From assembly GCA_029977865.1 (NCBI GenBank), contig JAPOKA010000015.1, forward strand, positions 1 through 49,762: DNA of 49,762 nt. Direction: 5' to 3'. The position numbers were made by a program, and so were the translations under genes. The notes under the pieces were generated by a model, which was not told the origin of the DNA, did not search any database, and saw only the letters and a program-made list of their open reading frames with translations. This DNA comes from a bacterium (GTDB lineage: Bacteria > Planctomycetota > Phycisphaerae > Phycisphaerales > SM1A02). The stretch's first letter is position 1. The number at the start of each line of letters is the position of its first letter. Below, piece by piece: positions 1-10,206 of the stretch.

Positions 1-231
1 CGCCTCGAGCAGCCCGTGGGCCACCCGAGTGGCAGCGGGCAAGCCTGGCTCCCCCGAGGTGATCGAGAAGGAGGCGACCCAGTCCGCGAGCTGCGCGTCG
101 CACCTCGCCGCGTTCTGCCGAGACCAGAACCAGATTCCGCCCGCCACCACGAGGACCGGGATCACCCGGGCCGCCGCGCGGCGGACCCGGGCAGCGGTGC
201 TGGAGTCGGCGCCGAGTGCGGATGGGGCCAC
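1..231 (-). CDS. Hypothetical membrane-anchored protein, 3' part cut off by window edge
   Basis: I do not recognise this protein. Reading the minus strand from a GTG at 231 gives 77 open codons running off the window. The product has an Arg-rich start, then a hydrophobic stretch (around residues 21-35, VIPVLVVAGGIWFW) that looks like one membrane anchor or uncleaved signal, then a soluble segment with two Cys-spaced Ala-rich helices. An in-frame ATG exists at 288, but it would overlap the ATG of the divergent ABC-F gene. The GTG is preferred because a -10-like TACACT lies 6 nt before it, the same geometry seen at queE and rluB. The function cannot be inferred. Confidence 0.45.
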   Translation of the reverse strand, partial: MAPSALGADSSTAARVRRAAARVIPVLVVAGGIWFWSRQNAARCDAQLADWVASFSITSGEPGLPAATRVAHGLLEA

Positions 232-237
232 CGCCGA

Positions 238-243
238 AGTGTA
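238..243 (-). promoter_or_regulatory. Candidate -10 (TACACT) for the left-edge gene, leaderless geometry
   Basis: TACACT reads on the minus strand and ends 6 nt before the GTG at 231, which would put transcription start on or next to the start codon. No convincing -35 is seen. Confidence 0.35.
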
Positions 244-254
244 TCGGGCGCCCG

Positions 255-260
255 TAGACT
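255..260 (+). promoter_or_regulatory. Candidate -10 (TAGACT) for the ABC-F gene
   Basis: TAGACT lies 26 nt upstream of the ATG at 287, predicting a 5' leader of about 20 nt with no Shine-Dalgarno sequence. The same hexamer recurs before several other genes of the window. No clear -35 is present. Confidence 0.3.
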
Positions 261-286
261 GCTCGATTCCCCTCCCGGCCACGCCC

Positions 287-2248
287 ATGCCCCTGCTCTC
301 GGTCAACGCACTTCACTTCGGCCACGGCTCGCACCTCGTGCTCGACGAGATCACCTTCTCGATCGAGGCCGGCGAGAAGATCGGGCTCGTCGGCCGCAAC
401 GGATGCGGCAAGAGCACCCTCTTGAAGTGCATCGCGGGCCTCATGACGCCCGATCGCGGTACCTGCGGCATGACCCGCGGATGTCGCGTCGGCTACCTCT
501 CTCAGGATCCTCGCTTCGATCCTCGAGACACCCTGCGCGGCGCAGCCGAAGCCGCCTTCGCCGATCTTCACGCGGCCCATCGCGAGCTCGACGAGGTGTT
601 CGCGGACATGGCCGGTCCGGCAGGCGAGGATGCGGCGTCGCTCGATCGGCTCTTGAAGCGACAGGTCGAGCTCGAGTCGCGGATCGAAGCCCTCGGCGGC
701 TACGCGATCGATCACCGCGTGGATGCGACCCTGCACGGACTGGGGTTCACCGACGACCAGTTCGCGCAGTCGGTCTCGACCTTGTCCGGTGGCCAGAAGG
801 CCCGCCTGGGTCTGGCGCGGTTGCTGCTCGAGCAGCCGGATCTGCTGCTGCTTGACGAACCCACCAATCACCTCGACATCGAAGGACGGCAGTGGCTGGA
901 GAACTTCCTCGCCGAGGAGTTCCCGGGGGCGGTGATCGTGGTGAGTCACGACCGCTGGCTGCTCGATCGCGTGGTGGGGCGGATTCTCGAGATCGAGCAG
1001 GGACGCCTCCGCGAGTACCCCGGCAACTACCGCGACTTCATCGCCCTGCGCGCCGAGAGGATGCTCACCCAGAGCCGCAACTACGAGAAGCAGCTCGACC
1101 GCATCCGCAGCGAGGAGCAGTTCATCGCCCGCTACAAGGCAGGCCAACGGGCCAAGCAGGCTCGCGGGCGGGAGTCGCGGCTCGAACGATTCAAGCGTGA
1201 CGAATTGGGCGAGCGGCCCATCGAGCAGGAGGTCATGACCCTGCTGCTGCCCAAGGCTCCCCGCGTAGGCGACTTCCTGCTTGCCTCGGAAGGGCTCGGC
1301 AAGGCCTACGGCGAGACGCGACTCTTCGAGCAACTCGACCTGCTGGTGAAGCCCGGCGAACGGCTCGGCATCATCGGTCCCAATGGCGCCGGCAAGACCA
1401 CCTTGGTGAAGGCCCTGTTGGGCGAACTCGAGGCCGATGCCGGCACCGTCAAGCGAAGCCCGCGGCTGAGCGTGGGGTGGTTCCGCCAGACCCAGGACCA
1501 CCTCGACCTGAGCCTCTCGGTCTACCGCTACCTGCAGACGGTGATTCTCTCACTCGATGGGCAGGCCAAGGCCAGCGAGCAGCAGGCCCGCAATCTCGCC
1601 GGCGCGTTCCTCTTCTCCGGCAACGATCAGGAGAAGGTTCTCGGCGATCTCTCCGGCGGTGAGCGTGCCCGCGCCGTGTTGGCCGGCCTGGTCTCGGCCG
1701 CCCACAACCTGATCGTGCTCGACGAGCCGAGCAATCACCTCGACATTCCCTCGGCGGAGCGACTCGAGCAGGCGCTGGTCGAGTTCGGTCGACAGAGCGC
1801 GGGGTCGATCATCCTCATCAGCCACGACCGCGCCCTGCTCGAGGCGACCTGCGATCGCCTGCTCGTGCTTGACGGGCATGGTGGCGCCACCGAGTTCCCC
1901 GGCCGCTACTCGGCGTGGATCGAACGTCAGCGCCAGCTTGCGAAGGCGACGGAGCCGAGCCCGCGCGAACCCAAGGACTCCGGCAAGCGGAAGCCGGCTC
2001 GCCGTGAACGGGGCGACGAGGCCGTGGCGACCTCCTCGCTCGGCAAGGTGGCAACCCGTGAACTCGAATCGAGGATCGAAGCGATCGAACTCCGCATCCG
2101 GGAGATCGACGCACAACTGATGGACCCGAAGGTCCACGCGGACGCTGCTGCGAGCCGACGCCTCGCCCGGGCTCGCGACGAGGCGAGCAACGAACTCGAA
2201 CCGCTCGAATTCGAGTGGTCGCGCCGCGCCGGATCGGACAGCAATTAG
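287..2248 (+). CDS. ABC-F family ATPase (Uup/YheS-like, ribosome-associated)
   Basis: This is a cytosolic protein of 653 residues with two tandem ABC ATPase domains and no membrane segments, the ABC-F layout. Family members bind the ribosomal E site and relieve stalled or misfolded states. Domain 1 has Walker A GRNGCGKST (residues 36-44), the LSGGQ signature and Walker B LLLLDEPTNHLD. Domain 2 has GPNGAGKTT (364-372), LSGGE and LIVLDEPSNHLD. The linker between them is charged and Arg/Lys-rich (AGQRAKQARGRESR), as in the P-site tRNA-interaction motif. A C-terminal helical, probably coiled-coil, extension of about 100 residues argues for Uup or YheS rather than EttA. The open frame extends upstream of 287, but that part reads as non-coding; MPLLSVNALHF at 287 matches the usual family start. 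It runs tail to tail with the anti-sigma gene. Confidence 0.93.
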   Translation: MPLLSVNALHFGHGSHLVLDEITFSIEAGEKIGLVGRNGCGKSTLLKCIAGLMTPDRGTCGMTRGCRVGYLSQDPRFDPRDTLRGAAEAAFADLHAAHRELDEVFADMAGPAGEDAASLDRLLKRQVELESRIEALGGYAIDHRVDATLHGLGFTDDQFAQSVSTLSGGQKARLGLARLLLEQPDLLLLDEPTNHLDIEGRQWLENFLAEEFPGAVIVVSHDRWLLDRVVGRILEIEQGRLREYPGNYRDFIALRAERMLTQSRNYEKQLDRIRSEEQFIARYKAGQRAKQARGRESRLERFKRDELGERPIEQEVMTLLLPKAPRVGDFLLASEGLGKAYGETRLFEQLDLLVKPGERLGIIGPNGAGKTTLVKALLGELEADAGTVKRSPRLSVGWFRQTQDHLDLSLSVYRYLQTVILSLDGQAKASEQQARNLAGAFLFSGNDQEKVLGDLSGGERARAVLAGLVSAAHNLIVLDEPSNHLDIPSAERLEQALVEFGRQSAGSIILISHDRALLEATCDRLLVLDGHGGATEFPGRYSAWIERQRQLAKATEPSPREPKDSGKRKPARRERGDEAVATSSLGKVATRELESRIEAIELRIREIDAQLMDPKVHADAAASRRLARARDEASNELEPLEFEWSRRAGSDSN

Positions 2249-2256
2249 GCAGTAGT

Positions 2257-3138
2257 TCAGATCGTGCGAAGCACCACGTCGCCGGACGCGGTCAGGATCT
2301 CGAACTTCGCCCCTTGCAGACCCTCGAACTGCTCGGCGGAGATCCGGAATCCGGCCACGGCGTCCTGCGGATCAAAGGTGAGGACCGGTCGCGATCCTTC
2401 ATCTCCGCAGCAGTCAACGGCCCGCAACGTGAACGGTCCGCCCGAGTCGGCGAGCCCGAGGGTAAGCAGGAATCCATCGCCGATCGCCGGATCGAGGTAC
2501 AGCGTGGCCGAGCCCCCTTCGCCGGCGAAGCCGATCACTCGCGTTCGCGCTGAGAGGAACCGATCGAAGCCCGAACCGATGAGTTCGCGCAACTGCGAGT
2601 CGGTCTGCCGTTGCAGCGCGAGGGCGGCAACCGAAGAGACCTGCTCGCTCATCTTCACTTGGAACCACGCGCTCACCAGAAGCCCCGCGCCGAGCACGAG
2701 CGTCGCGGCTCTCCAGAGCCACGGGGCGGCACGGTGCCGGACCGCGACCTCTTGCTGCAGTTTCAACTGTTCGATGATCGTCCGCAGCGCCACGGCAGGC
2801 GAGGCTTCGGATACCACCGCGCGATCACGTTGGACCGGATGCGCCGGCGCCTCGCTCGCCGCCACCACCGCGGCGATCACCTTGGATCGAAGGCCTGGCG
2901 GAGGCGGGGCGGACGATCGGAAGAGCGGATCGATTGCCCAGCCTGCCTGCCGCTCGATCACTTCGCGCCGCAGCGACGGCGAGGCAGCATCGAGGCGGGC
3001 AAGAAACGCCTCCTCCTCGGCGGGGTCCAAGGCTCCCAGAATCTGGAGGCTGGCCTGGTCAAGCAGACTCTCGCGTCCGACCGAGAGGCCTTCTCGCTCG
3101 GCGCTGTCTTCGCGATTCGGCTCCGGATGCTGACCCAT
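2257..3138 (-). CDS. Membrane anti-sigma factor (RskA-like)
   Basis: A 293-residue protein that probably holds the adjacent ECF sigma factor inactive at the membrane. The N-terminal cytosolic part contains a helical segment (LDQASLQILGALDPAEEEAF) like the anti-sigma domain of RskA/RsrA-type regulators. A Pro-rich hinge follows, then a single membrane helix (WRAATLVLGAGLLVSAWF) and an extracytoplasmic domain ending in a beta-rich segment. It lies downstream of the sigma gene on the same strand, the usual order, but with a gap of about 290 nt containing a terminator-like hairpin. The start is ATG 3138 (MGQHPEPNRE). The frame stays open upstream to a TTG at 3435 that overlaps the sigma stop codon, but this extension is of low complexity and unconvincing. 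The signal sensed is unknown. Confidence 0.75.
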   Translation of the reverse strand: MGQHPEPNREDSAEREGLSVGRESLLDQASLQILGALDPAEEEAFLARLDAASPSLRREVIERQAGWAIDPLFRSSAPPPPGLRSKVIAAVVAASEAPAHPVQRDRAVVSEASPAVALRTIIEQLKLQQEVAVRHRAAPWLWRAATLVLGAGLLVSAWFQVKMSEQVSSVAALALQRQTDSQLRELIGSGFDRFLSARTRVIGFAGEGGSATLYLDPAIGDGFLLTLGLADSGGPFTLRAVDCCGDEGSRPVLTFDPQDAVAGFRISAEQFEGLQGAKFEILTASGDVVLRTI

Positions 3139-3414
3139 GGTTGCGTGTTCCGACCTCGAGACCCAATCCGCACGCCTCACTCCCGAAGGAGAGTATCCCG
3201 ACCAACTCGATGCCGGCGAAGCCTCGACCCAAGGGCCCCAGGGCGACCTGACGGGGTCGCTCGCCGAACTCACAAGACTGCTGGCACCTGGAACTCCGAA
3301 CTGCCGCAGTGGCTGGACGCTATTCGGGAGCACCGGCTCGCCTGTTCCGCACCCAACTGCGAATTGCGGCAGGGAATCCACGCCAACCGGGCGGAGTTGT
3401 CGGCCGGGGTCCGG

Positions 3415-3441
3415 AAAAAGTGGGTGGTCATGCAACCTCCC
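3415..3441 (-). terminator. Terminator-like hairpin overlapping the end of the sigma gene
   Basis: On the minus strand GGGAGGT and ACCACCC pair around a TGCATG loop (7 bp with one A-A mismatch), followed by A-C-TTTTT. It overlaps the sigma stop codon (3428-3430). The geometry fits a Rho-independent terminator or attenuator that would lower anti-sigma expression relative to sigma. Confidence 0.45.
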
Positions 3442-4015
3442 CCGGATCCTCGAGCCGGTCGCGGAGGCGACCGAGGCCCCGGCTCAATGCGCTCTTGACC
3501 GTTCCCAGCGGTGTTCGCAACTGCTCGGAAATCTCGCGGAGGGTGAAGCCCTTGAGGTAGGCCCGCTCGATCACCTCTCGCTGAAGCGACGGAAGTTCGC
3601 GAATGCGGGACCGAATCCGCTCTCGCTCGCCGCTATCCGCGACCTCATGGGCGTCCGCTGCGGGAGTTTGGTCCAGAGCTGGCCCTTCCCCCGCACCGAG
3701 ATCCGGCCGGACACTTCGCCGCCGAAGCCGGTCGATCAGGTGGCGACGGCAGATGAGCATGACCCAGGTGACAAGTTTCGCCCGTTCGGGGTCGTACCGA
3801 TCGGCGGTCCGCCAGAGCCGCACGAACACCTCCTGCGATGCATCCTCGGCCTCCGCGCGGGAGTTGAGGACCTGTCGGGCAGCCTGAAACACCAAGGCTC
3901 CAAACCGGTCGTAGAGCGCGGCCACCGCCTCCGGCTCCCCAGCCGACACCCGAACCATCAGGTCGAGGTCGTCTTCGGAGTTCGGCGGTGGTTCGAAGGG
4001 ACTCATTTCAAGCAT
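3428..4015 (-). CDS. ECF-type RNA polymerase sigma factor
   Basis: An extracytoplasmic-function sigma factor of about 195 residues. Region 2 is visible from LMVRVSAGEPEAVAALYDRF through EDASQEVFVRLW, with the conserved D-A-x-Q-E-V-F motif. A Pro/Ala linker follows, and region 4 (LPSLQREVIERAYLKGFTL to GTVKSALSRGLGRL) forms the -35-binding helix-turn-helix. The sequence is most like the SigK group, which fits an RskA-type partner. Starts are possible at 4015 (MLEMSPF) or 4006 (MSPF); a further upstream extension to 4069 is less likely. The anti-sigma gene lies downstream, and a prepilin-like gene is transcribed divergently and could be a target. No ECF promoter could be recognised upstream of the gene itself. 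Confidence 0.9.
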   Translation of the reverse strand: MLEMSPFEPPPNSEDDLDLMVRVSAGEPEAVAALYDRFGALVFQAARQVLNSRAEAEDASQEVFVRLWRTADRYDPERAKLVTWVMLICRRHLIDRLRRRSVRPDLGAGEGPALDQTPAADAHEVADSGERERIRSRIRELPSLQREVIERAYLKGFTLREISEQLRTPLGTVKSALSRGLGRLRDRLEDPGEVA

Positions 4016-4131
4016 CGGGCGGCGGGACCCGGGCGCGAGTTCGCCTGGACCATCCGGGACTGCCCACACAAAAAATACACCGATCTGTGGTCTAGTGCCC
4101 GAATCACCCTAGGGTTTGGGCAATGGAGCAG

Positions 4132-4137
4132 TAGACT
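4132..4137 (+). promoter_or_regulatory. Candidate -10 (TAGACT) before the prepilin-like gene
   Basis: TAGACT lies 45 nt upstream of the GTG at 4183, inside the intergenic region shared with the divergent sigma gene. No -35 at the normal distance is convincing. Confidence 0.25.
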
Positions 4138-4182
4138 TCTGGAACGTCTTAGGCGGGAAGTCTGGCCTTTGGAAATCGCCGC

Positions 4183-4965
4183 GTGCATGCATCTCGCAGG
4201 CAATTTTCCACCCCCCGAACACCTCGGTCGCCTCTTGCGACCGATGGCGCGGCGGTCTCTCTGCGTCGGGGATTCAACCTGATCGAGTTGCTCGCGGTCA
4301 TTTCGATCGTGGTGATTCTCACTGCGGCGTTGATGCCTGCGCTTCAGGCTGCGCGCGGAGCGGCCGAGCGAATCGTGTGCGGATCGAACCTGCGCCAGAT
4401 CGGAGCCGCGCTGCATGCCTACGTCTCCGACAACGCGGATCGATTGCCCAACTCCGTGCATCTGACGCCCACTTCGAGCAACTTGCAGGAGATGATGGCG
4501 ATCAGCGCTGGCCCTGACGAGAACGATCGCGTGCGATGGGATGGATTGGGGCTCTTGATCAATCCTTGGAATCCGTATGTGGGGTCTGCGGCGGTCTGCT
4601 ACTGCCCCAGCCACCACGGCGACCATCCCCTCGAGCGTTACGAGGGTCTCCTGAAAAAGCCGGTGTTCACCACCGAGCTCTACTGCAACTACCAGTACAG
4701 GGGCAATTTCGATCGACGCTCGATGCGCTTTTTCGGCCTCGAAGGCGTTCGTCGGGTACTGGTCGTCGACGGGCTGCGAACGCGGCGAGACTTCAATCAC
4801 GGATTCGGCAGCAACCGACTTCATTCCGACGCCTCGGTCGACTGGCGGGCAGACGCCGATGGCTCGATCTACCGCAGCCTGCCGATCGACATCACCGATG
4901 ATCCGATCGCGGCGGATGACCTTTACGTCTGGATTTGGGATCAATTCGTCGACGACCTCGAGTAG
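4183..4965 (+). CDS. Prepilin-like protein with type II secretion/type IV pilin methylation motif
   Basis: A 260-residue protein with a basic leader of about 29 residues, then the prepilin peptidase recognition motif G-FNLIELL followed by a hydrophobic helix ([15 protein letters not shown]). The C-terminal part (from [15 protein letters not shown]) resembles the H-X9-DG or DUF1559-like pseudopilins that are very abundant in Planctomycetes. It contains several Cys residues (CYCP, YCNY) that could form disulfides. It would be cleaved after the leader Gly and inserted as a pseudopilin, but no pilus or secretion machinery genes are nearby, so it is an orphan. GTG at 4183 is chosen because the leader reads sensibly from there; no in-frame ATG precedes the motif. 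Confidence 0.8.
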   Translation: MHASRRQFSTPRTPRSPLATDGAAVSLRRGFNLIELLAVISIVVILTAALMPALQAARGAAERIVCGSNLRQIGAALHAYVSDNADRLPNSVHLTPTSSNLQEMMAISAGPDENDRVRWDGLGLLINPWNPYVGSAAVCYCPSHHGDHPLERYEGLLKKPVFTTELYCNYQYRGNFDRRSMRFFGLEGVRRVLVVDGLRTRRDFNHGFGSNRLHSDASVDWRADADGSIYRSLPIDITDDPIAADDLYVWIWDQFVDDLE

Positions 4966-4968
4966 CGA

Positions 4969-5949
4969 TCAGCGAGTGCGAGACGATTCGGGGATGTCGA
5001 TCACGACCGATTGAGCGCGGTGGGTTCCGACTCCGAGGTCGAGCAGTCGATAGTCGAGTACGCCGAGCCGATCAGCGACGAGCGCTTGGTCGGGCTGCCA
5101 AAACGGCCATTCCCGGGGATAGCTTCCGGCGTACCCGCGACCGGCTCGCGCGAAGGCCGACTGCATGCCGGGAAACGCTCGCCTTAGCGCGACGCTTCCG
5201 GCGTCGAGGTTGAAGTCGCCAACCACCAGGTCAGGAGGCGGCAGGCGTAGCCCATCCAGTCGCTCCCGCAAGTCCGAAGCGAGCGTCCAGCGGGCGAGCT
5301 CAGGGGCGGAGGGAAGGTCCACGACCTGAACAACAAGTGGGCGTCCATCAGGTCCGAGGCTCTCGATCTGGAACTGCCCGACCCACATGCCGGAGTTGGC
5401 GATCACCAGTCGGGCCTCGACCACGGGCAGTTCGGTCACCAGCGCGAACGGTCCAGCGCGAACAACGCGGCGACCCTGCGATTCCCAGTCTCGAGTGAAC
5501 GGCCGCCCGAACAGCCACCAGTCGTTGGAGACGATGATGATCTCCGCATCCAACTTCGCGAGCGCGGCGGAATAGCCCGCCGCTTCCGACTCGGATGGGC
5601 TCGCGGCGTTCCAATGGACGATCCGGACTCCCCCGGGCGGCTCCACCGCGGGCCGCCATCTCCGCGCGAGGTGGTCCGCGCCCAGCACCATCCATCCGAT
5701 CACGAGCACCCACCCCACCACTGCGAGGCGCCATCGGCGGCCCCAGCCGACAAGCAGCGTGCTGAGACCGAGCACCGCCAACAACAACGGCACGGGAATC
5801 CAAGAAATCTGCTGCAGCGATGGCCAACGATCCGAGGCGACCCGTCCCGTCAGCCAGAGGGCGGCCGCTCCCGCGGCGATCAGTGCTCCAATCACCACGG
5901 CAGAGGCCCGCCACCGTCTTGGCTTCGCGGTTTCAGGCTCGGTGCTCAC
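4969..5949 (-). CDS. Membrane protein with endonuclease/exonuclease/phosphatase (EEP) fold domain
   Basis: A protein of about 326 residues with three N-terminal membrane helices ([43 protein letters not shown]), then an extracytoplasmic EEP-like domain. Retained motifs are HWNAA (equivalent of the first catalytic Asn), a central SNDWW segment and GDFNLD near the C-terminus. The final family motif, normally S-D-H, reads G-T-H here, so the catalytic Asp that polarises the His appears to be missing. The protein may be a weakened phosphodiesterase or a binding protein. The start is GTG 5949 (VSTEPETAK). It converges with the prepilin-like gene, with a 3-nt gap. The substrate is unknown. Confidence 0.75.
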   Translation of the reverse strand: MSTEPETAKPRRWRASAVVIGALIAAGAAALWLTGRVASDRWPSLQQISWIPVPLLLAVLGLSTLLVGWGRRWRLAVVGWVLVIGWMVLGADHLARRWRPAVEPPGGVRIVHWNAASPSESEAAGYSAALAKLDAEIIIVSNDWWLFGRPFTRDWESQGRRVVRAGPFALVTELPVVEARLVIANSGMWVGQFQIESLGPDGRPLVVQVVDLPSAPELARWTLASDLRERLDGLRLPPPDLVVGDFNLDAGSVALRRAFPGMQSAFARAGRGYAGSYPREWPFWQPDQALVADRLGVLDYRLLDLGVGTHRAQSVVIDIPESSRTR

Positions 5950-6177
5950 GAGCAACTCCGATCTGGCATCCGCCGTCCGGGGACCCCAAGTGCCAATGTG
6001 GCAGACCGGTTCACGTTCCCTGCCCGCAGCGTCGCATCGCAAGGTTCAAAGTCCCATCTCCAAGGTCCGCCGGTGGCATCCCGATTGCATTCAACTTCGA
6101 CTCGTCCGGCCGGCGCGGCCACGGGTCCGAGAGGGACGTGGCTGGGACGGGCCGGTTCGAGGAAAGGAAACCCACGC

Positions 6178-8079
<1,902 letters not shown>

Positions 8080-8115
8080 GTCCGGGTCGATCTCGCCCCG
8101 AGTGACCCGAGCGTT

Positions 8116-8152
8116 CGAGCAGGGCGATGGTCCCGAACCGTCGCCCTGTTCG
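8116..8152 (+). terminator. Strong stem-loop after dnaK
   Basis: A 16-bp stem (8116-8131 with 8137-8152, two G-T wobbles) closes a CCCGA loop. There is no T-tract, so this is either a Rho-assisted terminator or a 3'-end stabiliser of the dnaK mRNA. It separates dnaK from ptsI. Confidence 0.6.
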
Positions 8153-8237
8153 CCTCCGGCTCGAAGGGGTGGTTAGCATGCCGCGTCCCCGTGTCCGCCC
8201 GGCCCCGCGCCGACCGGACGCCAGTGGAATCACCTTG

Positions 8238-9995
8238 ATGGAAAGCGTCCAAGGCATCGCAGTCAGTCCGGGCATCGTCATCGGGCCCGCGTTCGTGATC
8301 GGCGAAGCCGAGAAGCACGTGCCGCGGCGGGAAGTGCCGCCGCGAGAGCGGGCCGCGGAAGTGGTTCGCTTCGAAGACGCCATCCGAGCCGCCATCGGCG
8401 AGTTGGGAGACCTCCGCGACCGCACCGCCCGCGAACTCGGAGGCGAGGCCGCGAAGATCTTCGAATTCCATCTCGGGCTGTTGCAGGACCAGTCCCTGCT
8501 CGAGCCGATCCGCACCAGAATCCGCGATCACGGCGAGAACGCCGAGGCCTCGGTGGCAGATCGCTTTCGGCTGCTGGTGACGCAGTTCGAGGGACTTGGC
8601 AGCGAGGTCTTCCGCCAGAAGGCCCACGACGTCATCGATCTCGAGCGTCGGGTGCTGGGCAAGCTCATGGGGGAATCCTCGAGCCGCCTCGCCAAGCTCC
8701 GCGATCGCGCCGTGCTCATCGCCCACGAGTTGACGCCGAGCGAAGCCGCTGCGATCGACCGGCAGCGGATTCTCGCCTTCGCGACCGACCTCGGCGGCCG
8801 CACCGGGCACACCTCGATCGTGGCCAGAGCCCTCGACCTGCCGGCGGTGGTGGGCTGCGCCCGGCTGAGCGATCGAGTCGAGGACGGCGACCTGGTGATC
8901 GTCGACGGCGACAGCGGCAGCGTCATCCTTCGTCCCGACGCCGACACCATCCAGGCCTATCGCGAACTCGACCTGCGCAAGCGGCAGTACCGAGCCAGCC
9001 TGCAGGCCGATGCCGCCATGAAGGCGGAGACTCTCGACGGAACCGCGATCACCCTGCTGGGAAACATCGAGTTCCCCGACGAGATTCCCGTGGTGCTCGC
9101 CAACGGCGGCGAAGGCGTGGGACTCTACCGAACCGAATTCCTCTTTCTCACCAGCGCTTCCGAGCCGACCGAAGAGGATCACTACGCCGCGTATCGCCGC
9201 GCCATCGAACTGCTGCATGGTCGACCGCTGACCATCCGCACCCTCGACCTCGGCGCGGACAAGTACACCCAGTTGCGGGCGGAGGAACCCGAGCGCAACC
9301 CGTTCCTCGGGCTGCGGAGCATCCGTTACTGCCTGCAAAACCAGCCGCTCTTCAAGACCCAGCTGCGGGCCATCCTTCGCGCGAGCGTGCACGGCCCCAT
9401 CAAGGTGATGTTCCCGCTCGTCTCCACGGTCATGGAGCTGCGGCAGGCGCGGATGATCCTGCACGACGTGATCGAGGAACTCGAGGAAGACGGCATCGAC
9501 TTCCGGGGCGACCTACCCATCGGCATGATGATCGAAGTGCCCAGCGCCGCCCTGATGGCCAAGGCCTTCGCGCGGGAGGTCGCGTTCTTCTCGATCGGCA
9601 CCAACGACCTCATCCAGTACACCCTCGCGGTGGATCGAGGCAACGAACGGGTGGCTCCGCTCTACAGCGGCGCCAGCCCCGCGGTGCTGCAGTTGGTGAA
9701 GGGCGTGGTCCGCGCCGCGCGCCGCGAGTCGATCGAAACCTCGATCTGCGGGGAGCTGGCCGGCGAGCCGCTCTACACCATGCTGCTGATCGGCATGGGG
9801 CTGCGGACCCTCTCGATGGCACCGGGGCAGATCCCGGAGATCAAGAAGATCATCCGCGCCGCCGACCTCGAACGCTGCGAGCGGCTGGCTCGCAAGGTGG
9901 GCGCCTACGAGTCGGAGCGGCAGGTCTTGAACGCGCTCCGGGACGAGTTGCGGGCGGTGGTCCCGGACTCGACGGCCGGCTGGACCGCGGAGTAG
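8238..9995 (+). CDS. ptsI: Phosphoenolpyruvate-protein phosphotransferase (PTS enzyme I)
   Basis: Enzyme I takes phosphate from PEP and passes it to HPr, the first step of the sugar phosphotransferase relay. From ATG 8238 the protein is 585 residues, very close to the family size, and starts with the canonical VQGIAVSPGIVIGPA. The phospho-His is in GGRTGHTSI (His191). The C-terminal PEP-binding barrel carries GLYRTEFLF, IGTNDLIQYTLAVDR and the catalytic Cys504 in SICGELAG. An in-frame ATG at 8178 preceded by GAAGGGG would add 20 basic residues that the family lacks; a -10-like TAGCAT overlaps it, so 8238 is preferred. No HPr, HPr kinase or sugar permease is nearby, so the role may be regulatory. 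It follows dnaK after a strong hairpin. Confidence 0.97.
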   Translation: MESVQGIAVSPGIVIGPAFVIGEAEKHVPRREVPPRERAAEVVRFEDAIRAAIGELGDLRDRTARELGGEAAKIFEFHLGLLQDQSLLEPIRTRIRDHGENAEASVADRFRLLVTQFEGLGSEVFRQKAHDVIDLERRVLGKLMGESSSRLAKLRDRAVLIAHELTPSEAAAIDRQRILAFATDLGGRTGHTSIVARALDLPAVVGCARLSDRVEDGDLVIVDGDSGSVILRPDADTIQAYRELDLRKRQYRASLQADAAMKAETLDGTAITLLGNIEFPDEIPVVLANGGEGVGLYRTEFLFLTSASEPTEEDHYAAYRRAIELLHGRPLTIRTLDLGADKYTQLRAEEPERNPFLGLRSIRYCLQNQPLFKTQLRAILRASVHGPIKVMFPLVSTVMELRQARMILHDVIEELEEDGIDFRGDLPIGMMIEVPSAALMAKAFAREVAFFSIGTNDLIQYTLAVDRGNERVAPLYSGASPAVLQLVKGVVRAARRESIETSICGELAGEPLYTMLLIGMGLRTLSMAPGQIPEIKKIIRAADLERCERLARKVGAYESERQVLNALRDELRAVVPDSTAGWTAE

Positions 9996-10206
9996 CGACG
10001 GAATCGCGAACACCCGCATCGCGGTGCACGCCCGCCCCGGGACGCAGCGCGAATCGATCGCCATCGATCAATCGGATTTCCGATCGACTCGGCGATCTTC
10101 GATCGGATCGCCGCCGCCGACCGAGGAGAATGTCCGATGTTCCGCCGGAGACCTGCCGCCAAGAGGGCGGAGAGCGGTCTCGCCCCGTGGTTGTGGTGGT
10201 GCCCCG

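Noticed and set aside
3139-3435. N-terminal extension of the anti-sigma factor starting at a TTG inside the sigma gene
   Set aside because: Low-complexity Pro/Ser/Gly sequence; the hairpin and T-run at 3415-3441 are better explained as a terminator. Kept as an alternative only.
5614-6177. Upstream extension of the dnaK frame by 188 codons
   Set aside because: It overlaps the EEP gene on the other strand, looks non-coding, and the strong ribosome site sits at 6178.
5950-6177. CIRCE/HrcA operator before dnaK
   Set aside because: No TTAGCACTC...GAGTGCTAA inverted repeat is present.
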